A stretch of DNA of 64,000 bases, taken from contig CALIXS010000007.1 of the NCBI GenBank assembly GCA_938046095.1, positions 1 to 64,000 of the forward strand, in the 5' to 3' direction. Below, piece after piece: positions 52,876-61,483 of this stretch. Each line of letters starts with the position of its first letter. Position 1 is the stretch's first letter. The DNA is from an uncultured Clostridia bacterium. Its GTDB lineage: Bacteria > Bacillota > Clostridia > Peptostreptococcales > Anaerovoracaceae. A program made the translations under genes and the position numbers. The notes under the pieces were generated by a model. It did no database searches. It saw nothing but the letters and a program-made list of their open reading frames with translations, and had not been told where the DNA came from.

Positions 52876-53652
52876 TCAAAAAAACTTCCCCATATACTCC
52901 ATGCTCGGGCGCGACCGGCGCGACTCGATCGTCATCGTAATATCGTCCGGCAGCTCATCCGTAAACATCCTCATTATACTGTCAAAATCCACCGTGCCGT
53001 TGAACACGTCGTCGTGCATATCCTCGGAACCGTCGTTGTTGTGAACGTGAAAATGCCTCAGCACGGGCGTCAGTACCCTTACCCATTCGACTATCGAATA
53101 CTTGCCCGAGGTCATCGCGTTGGCGTGTCCGATGTCGAGGCACGCTTTTATGTTCGGCTCGTCTACGGCCTCTATTATGCCTCGCAGCGTCTCAGGCTCG
53201 TCATCAAAGACGTTTTCTATCATAACCGTCATTCCGTCCGGCAGCTCGCGCGCAAAGCTTTTCCAGAAATCAACGGATTGGCTCACATGCCACTTCTTAT
53301 GATACAGCAGCGGGATGTATCCGCTGTGCAGCACAAGGTCGTTTATCCCCATATCCACACATATATCTACAGTCTGCCTGTACCTGTCGAGCATGAGCGC
53401 TTTTGCTCTCGGATCTATCGAATCGGGCGTGAGCTCCGTAAACGGCCCGTGCATTATCGTCCGTTTTCCCTCCCGGCCCGCAGCGGCGAGCTCGGCGTAC
53501 ATTCTTTTGACCACTCTTTCGCGGCGCTCCGGTTCGAGGTTCGACGATATGCAAAGGTCGTTCAGCTCAAGTCCGACTCCGAATTCTTTAGCGGTCTTCG
53601 GCGCCGCGGCCGAAAATGTCGCAATAAATATCTTGTCTTTAATATCTCCCAT
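52876..53652 (-). CDS. TIM-barrel sugar-phosphate isomerase/epimerase-like protein under B12 control
   Basis: The 258-residue protein belongs to the AP-endonuclease-2/xylose isomerase-like TIM barrels. Metal ligands are suggested by HGPFTEL, LVLHSGY, MIENVF, CLDIGHAN, HFHVHNN and TIES. The ATG at 53652 has GGAGG 9 bases upstream, immediately after the leader terminator; an open frame extends further but is not used. The gene follows a cobalamin riboswitch. Related proteins act on inositols or keto-sugars, or are uncharacterised. Its dependence on B12 status suggests a role linked to a B12 enzyme or an alternative pathway, which is inference. Confidence 0.83.
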   Translation of the reverse strand: MGDIKDKIFIATFSAAAPKTAKEFGVGLELNDLCISSNLEPERRERVVKRMYAELAAAGREGKRTIMHGPFTELTPDSIDPRAKALMLDRYRQTVDICVDMGINDLVLHSGYIPLLYHKKWHVSQSVDFWKSFARELPDGMTVMIENVFDDEPETLRGIIEAVDEPNIKACLDIGHANAMTSGKYSIVEWVRVLTPVLRHFHVHNNDGSEDMHDDVFNGTVDFDSIMRMFTDELPDDITMTIESRRSRPSMEYMGKFF

Positions 53653-53664
53653 CAGGGCGATCCT

Positions 53665-53706
53665 CCAAAAAGTGCCAAAAGGCAGGGTGACGAAGCCTGC
53701 CTTTTG
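53665..53706 (-). terminator. leader terminator T2 of the B12-controlled gene
   Basis: CAAAAGGCAGG (53706-53696) pairs with CCTGCCTTTTG (53686-53676) around a short loop, followed by GCACTTTTT. The ribosome site of the gene lies within the T-run's end. It is the strongest hairpin in the leader. Confidence 0.75.
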
Positions 53707-53745
53707 ACATATTGAAAAAGAATGAAAAGCCGGCATCTCACAACC

Positions 53746-53771
53746 CAAAAAGCTGTGGTATGCCCCACAGC
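53746..53771 (-). terminator. leader terminator T1
   Basis: GCTGTGG (53771-53765) and CCACAGC (53758-53752) pair around GGCATA and are followed by TTTTT. It lies between the riboswitch aptamer and T2. CCGGCAT/ATGCCGG segments on either side can pair instead, so switching between them is plausible. Confidence 0.7.
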
Positions 53772-53802
53772 CCGTATTTGCTGATCTTGTTTCCCTATGC
53801 CG

Positions 53803-53998
53803 GTTCACCGCCGGAAAGGAAGATCTCATGCAGGTCTCCTGGCTCACGACCTATGGTCCCGAGGCTGCCTTCCCGGTCGCCCAGTGGCATAACAGCGCCC
53901 CGAAACAGATCGCATACAGTGGCGGGACCGCACAGGCGTCACACCTGTTTCCCTCTTAGCCGGCATCATAGATGCCGGAACATGAAATCATATTTCGT
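53803..53998 (-). promoter_or_regulatory. cobalamin riboswitch
   Basis: On the minus strand the aptamer has AGAGGGAAACAGGTGTGACG, then GCGGTCCCGCCACTGT, GCCACTGGG...CGGGAAGGC, and the B12 box GAGCCAGGAGACCTGC in the canonical order and spacing. It binds adenosyl- or another cobalamin and normally turns the downstream gene off. Here it sits about 150 bases before the TIM-barrel gene, with two terminators in between. Confidence 0.93.
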
Positions 53999-54005
53999 TA
54001 CAACA

Positions 54006-54034
54006 AAATTATACTCTACCCGACCTTTTTAGTC
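54006..54034 (-). promoter_or_regulatory. promoter of the riboswitch transcript
   Basis: On the minus strand TTGACT (54034-54029) and TATAAT (54011-54006) are 17 bases apart. Predicted start near 53999 puts the riboswitch at the very 5' end of the RNA. Confidence 0.85.
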
Positions 54035-54335
54035 AATCGCGATATTTTCACATTCGGGGAATTCCGCGAAGTTTCGCGAAATCTAAACAAAATTCCGCAA
54101 AATTCAGGTGTTTTTCCTCTGCAGAATTCTTATATATGACAGGTATAATAGAGCCGTATTGCTATCCGCGCCTGCGTGACGGGGGTTTCCGGCAGCACTC
54201 TTTTATATGCCAAGGAAGACGCCGGCGTTATAATCGCAAAAACCGCTTCCCCTATGGCTGCTTTTGTGACCGGTGAGCACAATATGACAAACGCATTTCG
54301 GTATTACTTTATGAAGTGTATCTTTGTCTAAAAAC
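54035..54335. other. intergenic stretch between the riboswitch and rplQ
   Basis: No convincing gene. CGCGAA/TTCGCG repeats lie at 54066-54082. A 51-codon plus-strand frame (54176-54331) has no ribosome site and I do not recognise it. A TATAAT at 54144-54149 has no good -35 partner. Confidence 0.45.
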
Positions 54336-54367
54336 CTAAAAACGGCGGCAGAAAATCCTGCCGCCGT
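54336..54367 (-). terminator. terminator of the ribosomal protein operon
   Basis: ACGGCGGCAG (54342-54351) and CTGCCGCCGT (54358-54367) form a 10-base-pair stem with a 6-base loop. On the minus strand it is followed by TTTTTAGG. It lies about 50 bases after the rplQ stop. Confidence 0.9.
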
Positions 54368-54418
54368 CTGAACACCTGTTTATCCGTTTTCGTGTTTGTC
54401 CGTATCTGTAGCTGTCGT

Positions 54419-54760
54419 TTACACGAGTTCGAGAAATACTACCTCGGCTCCGTCGCCGCGGCGAGGTCCGAGCTTGAGGATCCTCGTATATCCGCCCTGA
54501 CGATCCTCGTACTTGGGTCCGAGCTCTTCGAAAAGCTTATTTACAACGGATTCATCAAATATGTATGCCAAAGCCTGTCTTCTGTTGTGCAGATTGTCGG
54601 TCTTGGCCAAGGTAATTAGCTTTTCAGCTTCTCTTCTGGCTTCCTTTGCTCTGCAGTCTGTCGTCTGGATCCTGCCCTCTCTGAAAAGATCGGTTACGAG
54701 GTTCCTGAGCATAGACTTTCTGTGAGCCGCAGGTCTGCCAAGCTTTCTGTATCCCGGCAT
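54419..54760 (-). CDS. rplQ: 50S ribosomal protein L17
   Basis: The 113-residue protein has the L17 start MPGYRKLGRPAAHRKSMLRNL and the usual length. It binds 23S rRNA near the peptide exit tunnel. It is the last gene of the alpha operon after rpoA. Confidence 0.97.
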   Translation of the reverse strand: MPGYRKLGRPAAHRKSMLRNLVTDLFREGRIQTTDCRAKEARREAEKLITLAKTDNLHNRRQALAYIFDESVVNKLFEELGPKYEDRQGGYTRILKLGPRRGDGAEVVFLELV

Positions 54761-54781
54761 GTCCGAATCTCCTTTCGCTTA

Positions 54782-55726
54782 TCATTCTTCGCTCAGTCTC
54801 AGCGAGAGTCCGAGCTCAGCCAGTTTTGCCTTGACTTCGTCGAGAGACTTTTTGCCGAGGTTTCTGACCTTCATCATTTCTTCTTCCGTACGCTCTGTGA
54901 GCTCTTCGACCGTATTGATCGAAGCTCTCTTGAGACAGTTGAACGAGCGGACCGAAAGCTCGAGCTCCTCGATAGTCATCTCGAGTGCTTTCTCCTTCTG
55001 GTCTTCCTCTTTTTCAACCATTATCTCGAAATTGTCGGTCGCATCGTCAAGCCTGATAAACAGATTGAGATGCTCCTGCATGATCTTGGCGCCGATCGAT
55101 ACGCCCTCTTCGGGCGAAATCGAACCGTCTGTCCATATCTCAAGCGTAAGCTTGTCGAAATCCGTTACCTGCCCTACTCTCGTATTCTCCACCGCGTAGT
55201 TGACTCTCCTGACCGGAGTGAATATCGAATCTACCGGTATGACCGATATAGGCGTGTTGTCCGTCTTGTTCTGATCTGCGGAAACGTACCCGCGCCCCCT
55301 CGCAAGATTTATCTCCATAACGAGAGCGGCATTGTCCTCAAGAGTTGCGATATGAAGGTCGGGATTGAATATCTCGAGCTCCGAATCGCCTATGATATCG
55401 GCCGCCGTAACTTCCTTAGGACCCACCGCATTGATGATAACGCGTTTGGTATCGTCACCGCTCAGCCTTATAGCGAGCTTTTTGAGATTCAGGATTATCT
55501 CCGTGACATCCTCCTTGACGCCCGGTATGGTTGAAAACTCGTGAAGGATTCCGTCGATCTTGACAGACGTTACGGCCGCGCCCGGAAGCGAGCTGAGGAG
55601 TATCCTCCTCATGCAGTTGCCGAGTGTTGTCCCATAGCCTCTTTCGAGAGGTTCGACCACGAACTTGCCGTATGTCCCGTCCTCACCGACTGTCTTCGTT
55701 ATGGTCGGTTTTTCGATTTCTATCAT
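54782..55726 (-). CDS. rpoA: RNA polymerase subunit alpha
   Basis: The 314-residue alpha subunit starts polymerase assembly. The N-terminal dimerisation domain contains GYGTTLGNCMRRILLSS (about 29-45), and the C-terminal domain (about 245-314) has the helix-hairpin-helix that contacts UP elements and activators. It lies between rpsD and rplQ. Confidence 0.97.
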   Translation of the reverse strand: MIEIEKPTITKTVGEDGTYGKFVVEPLERGYGTTLGNCMRRILLSSLPGAAVTSVKIDGILHEFSTIPGVKEDVTEIILNLKKLAIRLSGDDTKRVIINAVGPKEVTAADIIGDSELEIFNPDLHIATLEDNAALVMEINLARGRGYVSADQNKTDNTPISVIPVDSIFTPVRRVNYAVENTRVGQVTDFDKLTLEIWTDGSISPEEGVSIGAKIMQEHLNLFIRLDDATDNFEIMVEKEEDQKEKALEMTIEELELSVRSFNCLKRASINTVEELTERTEEEMMKVRNLGKKSLDEVKAKLAELGLSLRLSEE

Positions 55727-55740
55727 TGAAAACCTCCTTA

Positions 55741-56328
55741 TTACTTGGAGTACAATTCGACGATCAAACGCTCTTCAATCGGCGTGTCGATCTGATCCCT
55801 CGTAGGATCAGCGAGAATTCTGCCCTCTAATTTGTCGCGATCGACAGAGAGCCATCCCGGCACGCCGACCTGCATCTCCTTTATTTCCTTGAATTTAGGA
55901 GAACTTACGCTCTTTTCCCTGACCTTGATCACGTCGCCCGGCTTTACCTGATACGAAGGGATGTTGACCTTTTTGCCGTTTACCGTGTAATGACTGTGAA
56001 CGACAAGCTGCCTTGCCTCTCTTCTCGTCGTGGCGAGCCCGAGTCTGTAAACTACGTTATCAAGCCTTTCTTCGAGCATTATGAGCAGGTTCTCACCCGT
56101 GATGCCCTTCTTTTTGGATGCCTTATCGAATGTGTTACGGAACTGCTTCTCCTGAACTCCGTAGATGAACTTCGCTCTCTGCTTTTCGCGAAGCTGAAGC
56201 CCGTATTCGCTCATCTTCCTGAAGCTCTGCTTAGGCTTTCTTTTGGAGTTCTTGTATATACCCATGTGCGTCGGGTCTACCTGAAGAGATCTGCATCTCT
56301 TGAGGATAGGGTCTTTATTAACTGCCAT
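55741..56328 (-). CDS. rpsD: 30S ribosomal protein S4
   Basis: The 195-residue S4 nucleates 30S assembly on 16S rRNA and has an S4 RNA-binding domain (RLDNVVYRLGLATTRREARQLV near 90-110). No N-terminal zinc cysteines are present, the cysteine-free form. It sits in the alpha operon, unlike in Bacillus subtilis where rpsD is separate. Confidence 0.96.
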   Translation of the reverse strand: MAVNKDPILKRCRSLQVDPTHMGIYKNSKRKPKQSFRKMSEYGLQLREKQRAKFIYGVQEKQFRNTFDKASKKKGITGENLLIMLEERLDNVVYRLGLATTRREARQLVVHSHYTVNGKKVNIPSYQVKPGDVIKVREKSVSSPKFKEIKEMQVGVPGWLSVDRDKLEGRILADPTRDQIDTPIEERLIVELYSK

Positions 56329-56349
56329 ATTCTGTATTCCTCCCTTCTG

Positions 56350-56748
56350 CTAAACTCTTCTTCTCTTCGGCGGCCTGCAGCCGTTATGAGGGATCGGTGT
56401 GATATCTTTTATCATCGTGATCTCGAGTCCCGCAGCCTGAAGTGCTCTGATGGCGGCCTCACGGCCTGCGCCCGGCCCCTTTACATAAACCTCTACGGTT
56501 TTGAGTCCGTGCTCCATCGCCGCCTTTGTGGCGACCTCAGCCGCGCTTTGCGCGGCGAACGGAGTGGATTTTCTCGATCCCTTGAAGCCGAGCGAACCTG
56601 CGCTCGACCATGCAAGCGCATTGCCTTCCATGTCTGTAAGGGTTACAAGCGTATTGTTGAAGGTAGACTGAATATGCGCCTGGCCTTTTTCAACATTCTT
56701 ACGGTCTCTTCTTCTTTTTCTTACTGTTTTCTTTACAGTCTTAGCCAT
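56350..56748 (-). CDS. rpsK: 30S ribosomal protein S11
   Basis: The 132-residue protein has the S11 core HIQSTFNNTLVTLTDMEGN and the C-terminal IPHNGCRPPKRRRV, which binds the platform of 16S rRNA. It lies between rpsM and rpsD. Confidence 0.97.
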   Translation of the reverse strand: MAKTVKKTVRKRRRDRKNVEKGQAHIQSTFNNTLVTLTDMEGNALAWSSAGSLGFKGSRKSTPFAAQSAAEVATKAAMEHGLKTVEVYVKGPGAGREAAIRALQAAGLEITMIKDITPIPHNGCRPPKRRRV

Positions 56749-56763
56749 TTAAGTCCACCTCCT

Positions 56764-57132
56764 TTACTTTTTCTTTCTGCCGACGGTTTTCTTAGGACCT
56801 TTGCGCGTCCTTGCATTTGTTTTCGTGTTCTGACCTCTGACCGGAAGTCCTCTTCTGTGTCTGATGCCTCTGTAAGAGCCTATCTCCATGAGTCTTTTGA
56901 TGTTCATGGAAACTTCTCTCCTGAGGTCGCCCTCCACGGAATATTCGCTGTCGATAATCTTTCTGATGCGACCGGCTTCATCTTCCGTCAGATCCTTGAC
57001 TCTTGTGTCAGGATCGACTCCCGCTTTCTCAAGGATAGCGAGCGCTGTCGGTCTGCCGATACCGTAGATATAGGTAAGTCCGATTTCCACCCTTTTTTCT
57101 CTTGGTAAATCTACACCGGCTATACGAGCCAT
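56764..57132 (-). CDS. rpsM: 30S ribosomal protein S13
   Basis: The 122-residue protein starts MARIAGVDLPREKRVEIGLTYIYG, the family start; an open frame 10 codons longer is ignored. S13 bridges the subunits and touches the P-site tRNA. The C-terminal GLPVRGQNTKTNARTRKG is typical. Confidence 0.97.
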   Translation of the reverse strand: MARIAGVDLPREKRVEIGLTYIYGIGRPTALAILEKAGVDPDTRVKDLTEDEAGRIRKIIDSEYSVEGDLRREVSMNIKRLMEIGSYRGIRHRRGLPVRGQNTKTNARTRKGPKKTVGRKKK

Positions 57133-57254
57133 ACTTTTCCTCCTTCTCCTATCTTCCGTCACAATACCGGGAGTGATATAGACAGGCGATGTGCAATATA
57201 TTTATCAAAGGGCGCCGTCCCGGTCCGTGGCTCCCCGATTTTGGTGACTTTCTG

Positions 57255-57368
57255 TCAGCCCTGTCTCTGCTTGTGCTTAGGGTTTTCGCAGATAACCATT
57301 ACTTTGCCGTTGCGCTTTATGACCTTGCATTTTTCACAAATCGGCTTAACTGAAGCTCTTACTTTCAT
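57255..57368 (-). CDS. rpmJ: 50S ribosomal protein L36
   Basis: The 37-codon gene encodes MKVRASVKPICEKCKVIKRN followed by GKVMVICENPKHKQRQG. Zinc ligands are Cys11, Cys14, Cys27 and His32. It is the zinc-binding type of L36. It lies 14 bases after infA, with an AGGAGG-like site upstream. The 123 bases to rpsM contain no gene. Confidence 0.95.
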   Translation of the reverse strand: MKVRASVKPICEKCKVIKRNGKVMVICENPKHKQRQG

Positions 57369-57382
57369 TTTTATCCTCCTCG

Positions 57383-57601
57383 CTACTTATCGCGCCATAC
57401 TATCCTGCCTCTGGTAAGATCATACGGCGAAAGCTCTACTTTGACTCTGTCTCCGGGAAGTATCCTTATGTAGTTCATGCGGATCTTGCCCGATATATGT
57501 GCAAGTACTTCAAATCCGTTTTCGAGCTTCACCTTGAACATCGCGTTCGGCTGGGCGTCCACAACAGTTCCCATTGCTTCTATTGTGTCTTTCTTCGCCA
57601 T
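57383..57601 (-). CDS. infA: translation initiation factor IF-1
   Basis: The 72-residue OB-fold protein with MAKKDTIEAMGTVVDAQPN start and LENGFEVLAHISGKIRMNYIRILPGD core binds the A site during initiation. It lies between map and rpmJ. Confidence 0.97.
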   Translation of the reverse strand: MAKKDTIEAMGTVVDAQPNAMFKVKLENGFEVLAHISGKIRMNYIRILPGDRVKVELSPYDLTRGRIVWRDK

Positions 57602-57603
57602 AT

Positions 57604-58365
57604 TTACACCTCTTTCGGAACGTATGTCAGGGCCTGCGGTCCTTCCTCCGTTACAGCGACCGTATTTTCGTAGTGCGCCGCAAGAGAACCGTCTGCCGTG
57701 ACTGCCGTCCAGTTATTTAGCAAAGTTTCCGTCTCATATGTTCCGACCGCGATCATAGGCTCAATCGCCAAAACCATACCCTGAACGAGTCTCGGACCTC
57801 TGCCGGGCTTGCCGTAATTCGGAATCTGCGGATCCTCATGAAGCTCGCGCCCCACACCGTGACCGACAAAATCCCTTATTACCGCAAAGCCGTCTTCCTC
57901 CGCTCTCTCCTGAACCGCATGCGATATATCCGAAAGCCTTCCTCCGACGACAGCATGCTCCATACCGCGGAAAAAACTCTCTTCGGTAACACTGATAAGC
58001 CTTTCGGCCTGCCCGCTTATTTCCCCGACCGGATACGTCCTCGCCGCGTCGCTCGTATAGCCCTTGTATGTGGCTCCTACATCGACGCTTACTATATCTC
58101 CTTCGCTCAGCAACCTGTGATGCGAGGGTATGCCGTGAACGATTTCATCGTTCACCGATACGCACACATTACCCGGAAATCCGCCGTAATCCTTAAACGT
58201 CGGAATCATGTCGTGAGCTTTGATATAATCCGCGCAGAATTTATCGATATCCGCCGTTGACAGTCCCGGTCTGATATAATCCGAAAGGTCGTTGAGCAGT
58301 TCTCCCGTCACCCTGCACGGTATGCGCATGATGTCTATTTCTTCATTGGATTTTATCACTATCAT
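57604..58365 (-). CDS. map: methionine aminopeptidase type I
   Basis: Map removes initiator Met. The 253-residue enzyme has metal ligands in DVGATYKGYTSDAARTY (two Asp), GHGVGRELHEDP (His), and two Glu in IEPMI and YENTVAV. The start at 58365 gives the usual MIVIKSNEEIDIMR. It follows adk by 1 base. Confidence 0.96.
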   Translation of the reverse strand: MIVIKSNEEIDIMRIPCRVTGELLNDLSDYIRPGLSTADIDKFCADYIKAHDMIPTFKDYGGFPGNVCVSVNDEIVHGIPSHHRLLSEGDIVSVDVGATYKGYTSDAARTYPVGEISGQAERLISVTEESFFRGMEHAVVGGRLSDISHAVQERAEEDGFAVIRDFVGHGVGRELHEDPQIPNYGKPGRGPRLVQGMVLAIEPMIAVGTYETETLLNNWTAVTADGSLAAHYENTVAVTEEGPQALTYVPKEV

Positions 58366-58366
58366 G

Positions 58367-59014
58367 CTATTCACCCAAAGCTTCGGATATCTCGGCAAAC
58401 ACGTCGTCCAGAGGCGCCGTGCCGTCGACGGTTACGATATTGCCTTTCGCCGTGTAATAATCAAGCAAAGGCATAGTCTGTTCCTCGTAGACGGCAATCC
58501 TGTTCCTGACAGTGGTTTCCGTATCGTCATCTCTTTGGATCAGCTCGCCTCCGCACGCGTCGCAGATACCTTCCTTTTGGGGAGGAATATTTACGATGTG
58601 ATAGCTCGCGCCGCACTGCCTGCAAACTCTCCTGCCGGTAAGTCTCCTGATGAGTATCTGATCATCCGCGGTGATATTTATCACCTTGTCAAGACTGCCG
58701 TTGCGCGCGGCAAGAAACTCGTCGAGCTTTTCTGCCTGATGCACGGTGCGCGGGAAACCGTCAAGCAGAAAGCCGCGCATACAATCGTCGTCGAGGAGCC
58801 TTGACGTAGCTATCTCTATTACGAGATCGTCCGGTACGAGCTCACCCTTATTCATATATTCCTGAGCTTTTTTACCAAGCTCAGTCTGTCTTTTGATGTT
58901 GTCTCTGAAGATATCGCCGGTCGAGATATGGGGTATTTCATACTTTTCCGCTATCCTGACGGCCTGCGTACCTTTGCCTGCGCCCGGAGGCCCCAAAAGG
59001 ACTGTTCTCAACAT
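58367..59014 (-). CDS. adk: adenylate kinase
   Basis: The 215-residue enzyme has the P-loop GPPGAGKGTQ (8-17) and a zinc LID domain with two Cys-x2-Cys pairs (CRQC and CDAC, near 130 and 150), as in Gram-positive bacteria. It balances adenine nucleotides. It lies between secY and map. Confidence 0.97.
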   Translation of the reverse strand: MLRTVLLGPPGAGKGTQAVRIAEKYEIPHISTGDIFRDNIKRQTELGKKAQEYMNKGELVPDDLVIEIATSRLLDDDCMRGFLLDGFPRTVHQAEKLDEFLAARNGSLDKVINITADDQILIRRLTGRRVCRQCGASYHIVNIPPQKEGICDACGGELIQRDDDTETTVRNRIAVYEEQTMPLLDYYTAKGNIVTVDGTAPLDDVFAEISEALGE

Positions 59015-59027
59015 TCTTACATACCCC

Positions 59028-60311
59028 CTACTTCAGAAATCCCTTGTAATTTCTCATTACCATCTGGTTTTCGATCGATCTCATGACATCTATCGCCACA
59101 CCTACGGCTATCAGAAGCGACGTGCCCCCGAAGTGAATTGAAAGTCCCGTGTATTGGCTTACCAGCGTAGGCAGCGTCGCTATAACCGCGAGGAACACGG
59201 CGCCTACGATCGAGATCCGGCCCATTACTCTGGTAAGGTAATCGACTGTCGATTTGCCCGGTCTGATGCCCGGAATAAATCCGCCGTTCTCCTTCATGTT
59301 CTGCGCGACCTCCACAGGATTGAAGGTGATTACCGTGTAGAAGTAGTTGAACGCGATGATAAGGATTATATTCAGCACGGCGTATACCCAAACGCCCGGG
59401 CTGCCGTTAGGCGACAGCCATTTTGTTACGAATGCGGTAAACTTCGAGCCTGAGCTTAGGAAGTATGTTATTGTGAGCGGGAATTGCAGAAGCGACAGAG
59501 CGAATATTACAGGAATAACGCCCGCCTGATTGACCTTGAGCGGAATGTGCGTAGACTGTCCGCCGTACATCTTGCGTCCCACGACTCTCTTTGCGTACTG
59601 AACAGGAATTCTTCTCGTTCCCTGCTGTATCATGATAACGCCGATTACTACGAGCAGAGCAAAGAGAACAAAGATCAAAAGCCCTATGATCGTAAGGCCG
59701 CCGTCCTTGTACTGTGTTCCGACGCGTCTTATATCGGTTGGTATCCTTGCTATGATACCCGCAAATATGAGAAGCGAAATCCCGTTTCCTATTCCGTTCT
59801 CGTTTATCTGCTCGCCGAGCCACATGAGGAACGCCGTTCCCGCGGTAAGTATGAGCATGATTACGAGGAAGTTGAACCAATTCTGAGTTGCCACGGCCTG
59901 TCTGAAAAGGCCGACTGTAAGGCCGAGCGCCTGAATGAGTGCAAGCGCGACCGTCATGTAGCGCGTTATCTGCGCCATCTTCTTGCGGCCGGTCTGGCCC
60001 TCCTTTGCCAATCTCTCAAAGTACGGGAACGCTACTGTCAGCAGCTGTACTATGATTGACGCCGTAACGTATGGAGTTATGCTTAATGCAAAGATCGTAA
60101 AATTGCTGAACGATCCACCTGAAAACAGGTCAAACAGATCGAATAATCCCGTTTCCCCGCTGAATATCTTCAGAAGAGTATCCCTGTTGATTCCCGGCAC
60201 GGGAATGCTGGAACCGATTCTGAACACTATTAGCATCACAACCGTAAAGATTATTTTGCGTCTCATCTCGGGTACTTTGAAAGCCTGCTTTACTGTTTTA
60301 AGCATATCCAT
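59028..60311 (-). CDS. secY: protein translocase subunit SecY
   Basis: The 427-residue channel protein has ten hydrophobic helices with the plug region after helix 1 and the family segment IPVQYAKRVVGRKMYGGQSTH. It forms the secretion channel with SecE and SecG. It follows rplO by 1 base. Confidence 0.97.
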   Translation of the reverse strand: MDMLKTVKQAFKVPEMRRKIIFTVVMLIVFRIGSSIPVPGINRDTLLKIFSGETGLFDLFDLFSGGSFSNFTIFALSITPYVTASIIVQLLTVAFPYFERLAKEGQTGRKKMAQITRYMTVALALIQALGLTVGLFRQAVATQNWFNFLVIMLILTAGTAFLMWLGEQINENGIGNGISLLIFAGIIARIPTDIRRVGTQYKDGGLTIIGLLIFVLFALLVVIGVIMIQQGTRRIPVQYAKRVVGRKMYGGQSTHIPLKVNQAGVIPVIFALSLLQFPLTITYFLSSGSKFTAFVTKWLSPNGSPGVWVYAVLNIILIIAFNYFYTVITFNPVEVAQNMKENGGFIPGIRPGKSTVDYLTRVMGRISIVGAVFLAVIATLPTLVSQYTGLSIHFGGTSLLIAVGVAIDVMRSIENQMVMRNYKGFLK

Positions 60312-60312
60312 A

Positions 60313-60753
60313 TCAGACCACCTCTGCCTTTCCTCCGGCAGCGGTGATTTTCTCGACTGCGGACGCGGTGAATTTCTGCGCCTTGACCGTTACAGCCCTG
60401 TCGAGCTGTCCGTTACCGAGTATCTTAACTCCGTCAACGACCTGCTTAACGAGTCCGGCCTCTTTAAGAAGCGCAGGGGTCACCTCGGTACCCGCCTCGA
60501 ATCTGTTGAGAGCCGAAACGTTGACCTCGGAATATTCCTTAGCCCACTTGTTGTTAAAGCCTCTCTTAGGCAGACGCCTGTAAAGCGGCATCTGGCCTCC
60601 CTCAAATCCGAGTCGTACACCTCCGCCGCTTCTCGAATTTTGTCCGTTCATACCTCTGCCGGCGGTCTTACCCTGCCCGGTAGCGGTACCTCTGCCTTTC
60701 CTTTTACGGCCGGACCTCGATCCCGCCGGTGCATTGAGTTCATGCAGTTTCAT
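60313..60753 (-). CDS. rplO: 50S ribosomal protein L15
   Basis: The 146-residue protein has the glycine/arginine-rich N-terminus RKGRGTATGQGKTAGRGMNG and the GFEGGQMPLYRRLPKRGF motif. It aids late 50S assembly. It follows rpmD. Confidence 0.97.
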   Translation of the reverse strand: MKLHELNAPAGSRSGRKRKGRGTATGQGKTAGRGMNGQNSRSGGGVRLGFEGGQMPLYRRLPKRGFNNKWAKEYSEVNVSALNRFEAGTEVTPALLKEAGLVKQVVDGVKILGNGQLDRAVTVKAQKFTASAVEKITAAGGKAEVV

Positions 60754-60772
60754 TAGCTTGCACCCCCTATCC

Positions 60773-60955
60773 TTACAGTTCCTCGACAGTAACGAGATGG
60801 TCGACCTTCGCGATTGCTCCGCGTGTCTGCGGTGTATCCGCCAACTCTACTGAATGATGCATTTTCCTGAGACCGAGGGCGACAACAACCTTCCTCTGAT
60901 AAGGTTTAGCGCCGATCGGACTCTTTGTTAAAGTTATCTTAAGCTGTTTTGCCAT
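60773..60955 (-). CDS. rpmD: 50S ribosomal protein L30
   Basis: The 60-residue protein has the L30 core SPIGAKPYQRKVVVALGLRKMHHSV. It lies in its usual place between rpsE and rplO. Confidence 0.97.
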   Translation of the reverse strand: MAKQLKITLTKSPIGAKPYQRKVVVALGLRKMHHSVELADTPQTRGAIAKVDHLVTVEEL

Positions 60956-60965
60956 TTCGCGCCTC

Positions 60966-61469
60966 CTAACCCAGAATTTCTTCAGGCGTCTTGCCTCTCA
61001 GCTTGGCGACCTGATCTACCGTCATAAGGCTCCTGAGACCTTCCATAGTTGCGAGCGCCATATTCCCGGTGTTGCTTGAACCGAGCGACTTGGCTCTTAC
61101 ATCCTGTATGCCCGCTGCCTCGAGCACCGCTCTGACAGAAGAACCCGCGATAACTCCGGTACCCGGAGCGGCCGGCATGATGAGGACTCTGCCTGCACCG
61201 AATATGCCGAGGCTCTTGTGCGGTACTGTCGTTCCGACAGTAGGAACGTATATAAGTTTTTTCTTTGCATCTTCGGTTGCTTTTCTGGCAGCTTCAGGTA
61301 TCTCGATGGCCTTACCGAGTCCGACGCCGACATGCCCCTCATGATCACCTACGACGACAGTGACGGAAAATCTCATGTTTTTGCCGCCCTTGGTGGTCTT
61401 CGTAACACGCCTGATGCTGACGATGTTCTCTGTCAGCTCCAACCTTGATGCATCAATGGTATTACGCAT
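60966..61469 (-). CDS. rpsE: 30S ribosomal protein S5
   Basis: The 167-residue protein has the S5 RNA-binding fold with VSIRRVTKTTKGGKNMRFSV and the C-terminal GSSNTGNMALATMEGLRSL. It takes part in decoding accuracy. It follows rplR by 14 bases. Confidence 0.97.
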   Translation of the reverse strand: MRNTIDASRLELTENIVSIRRVTKTTKGGKNMRFSVTVVVGDHEGHVGVGLGKAIEIPEAARKATEDAKKKLIYVPTVGTTVPHKSLGIFGAGRVLIMPAAPGTGVIAGSSVRAVLEAAGIQDVRAKSLGSSNTGNMALATMEGLRSLMTVDQVAKLRGKTPEEILG

Positions 61470-61483
61470 TATTTTTCCTCCTG

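Noticed and set aside
54176..54331. 51-codon plus-strand frame upstream of rplQ
   Set aside because: No ribosome site, no recognised family and an in-frame stop soon upstream; probably chance or very old decay.
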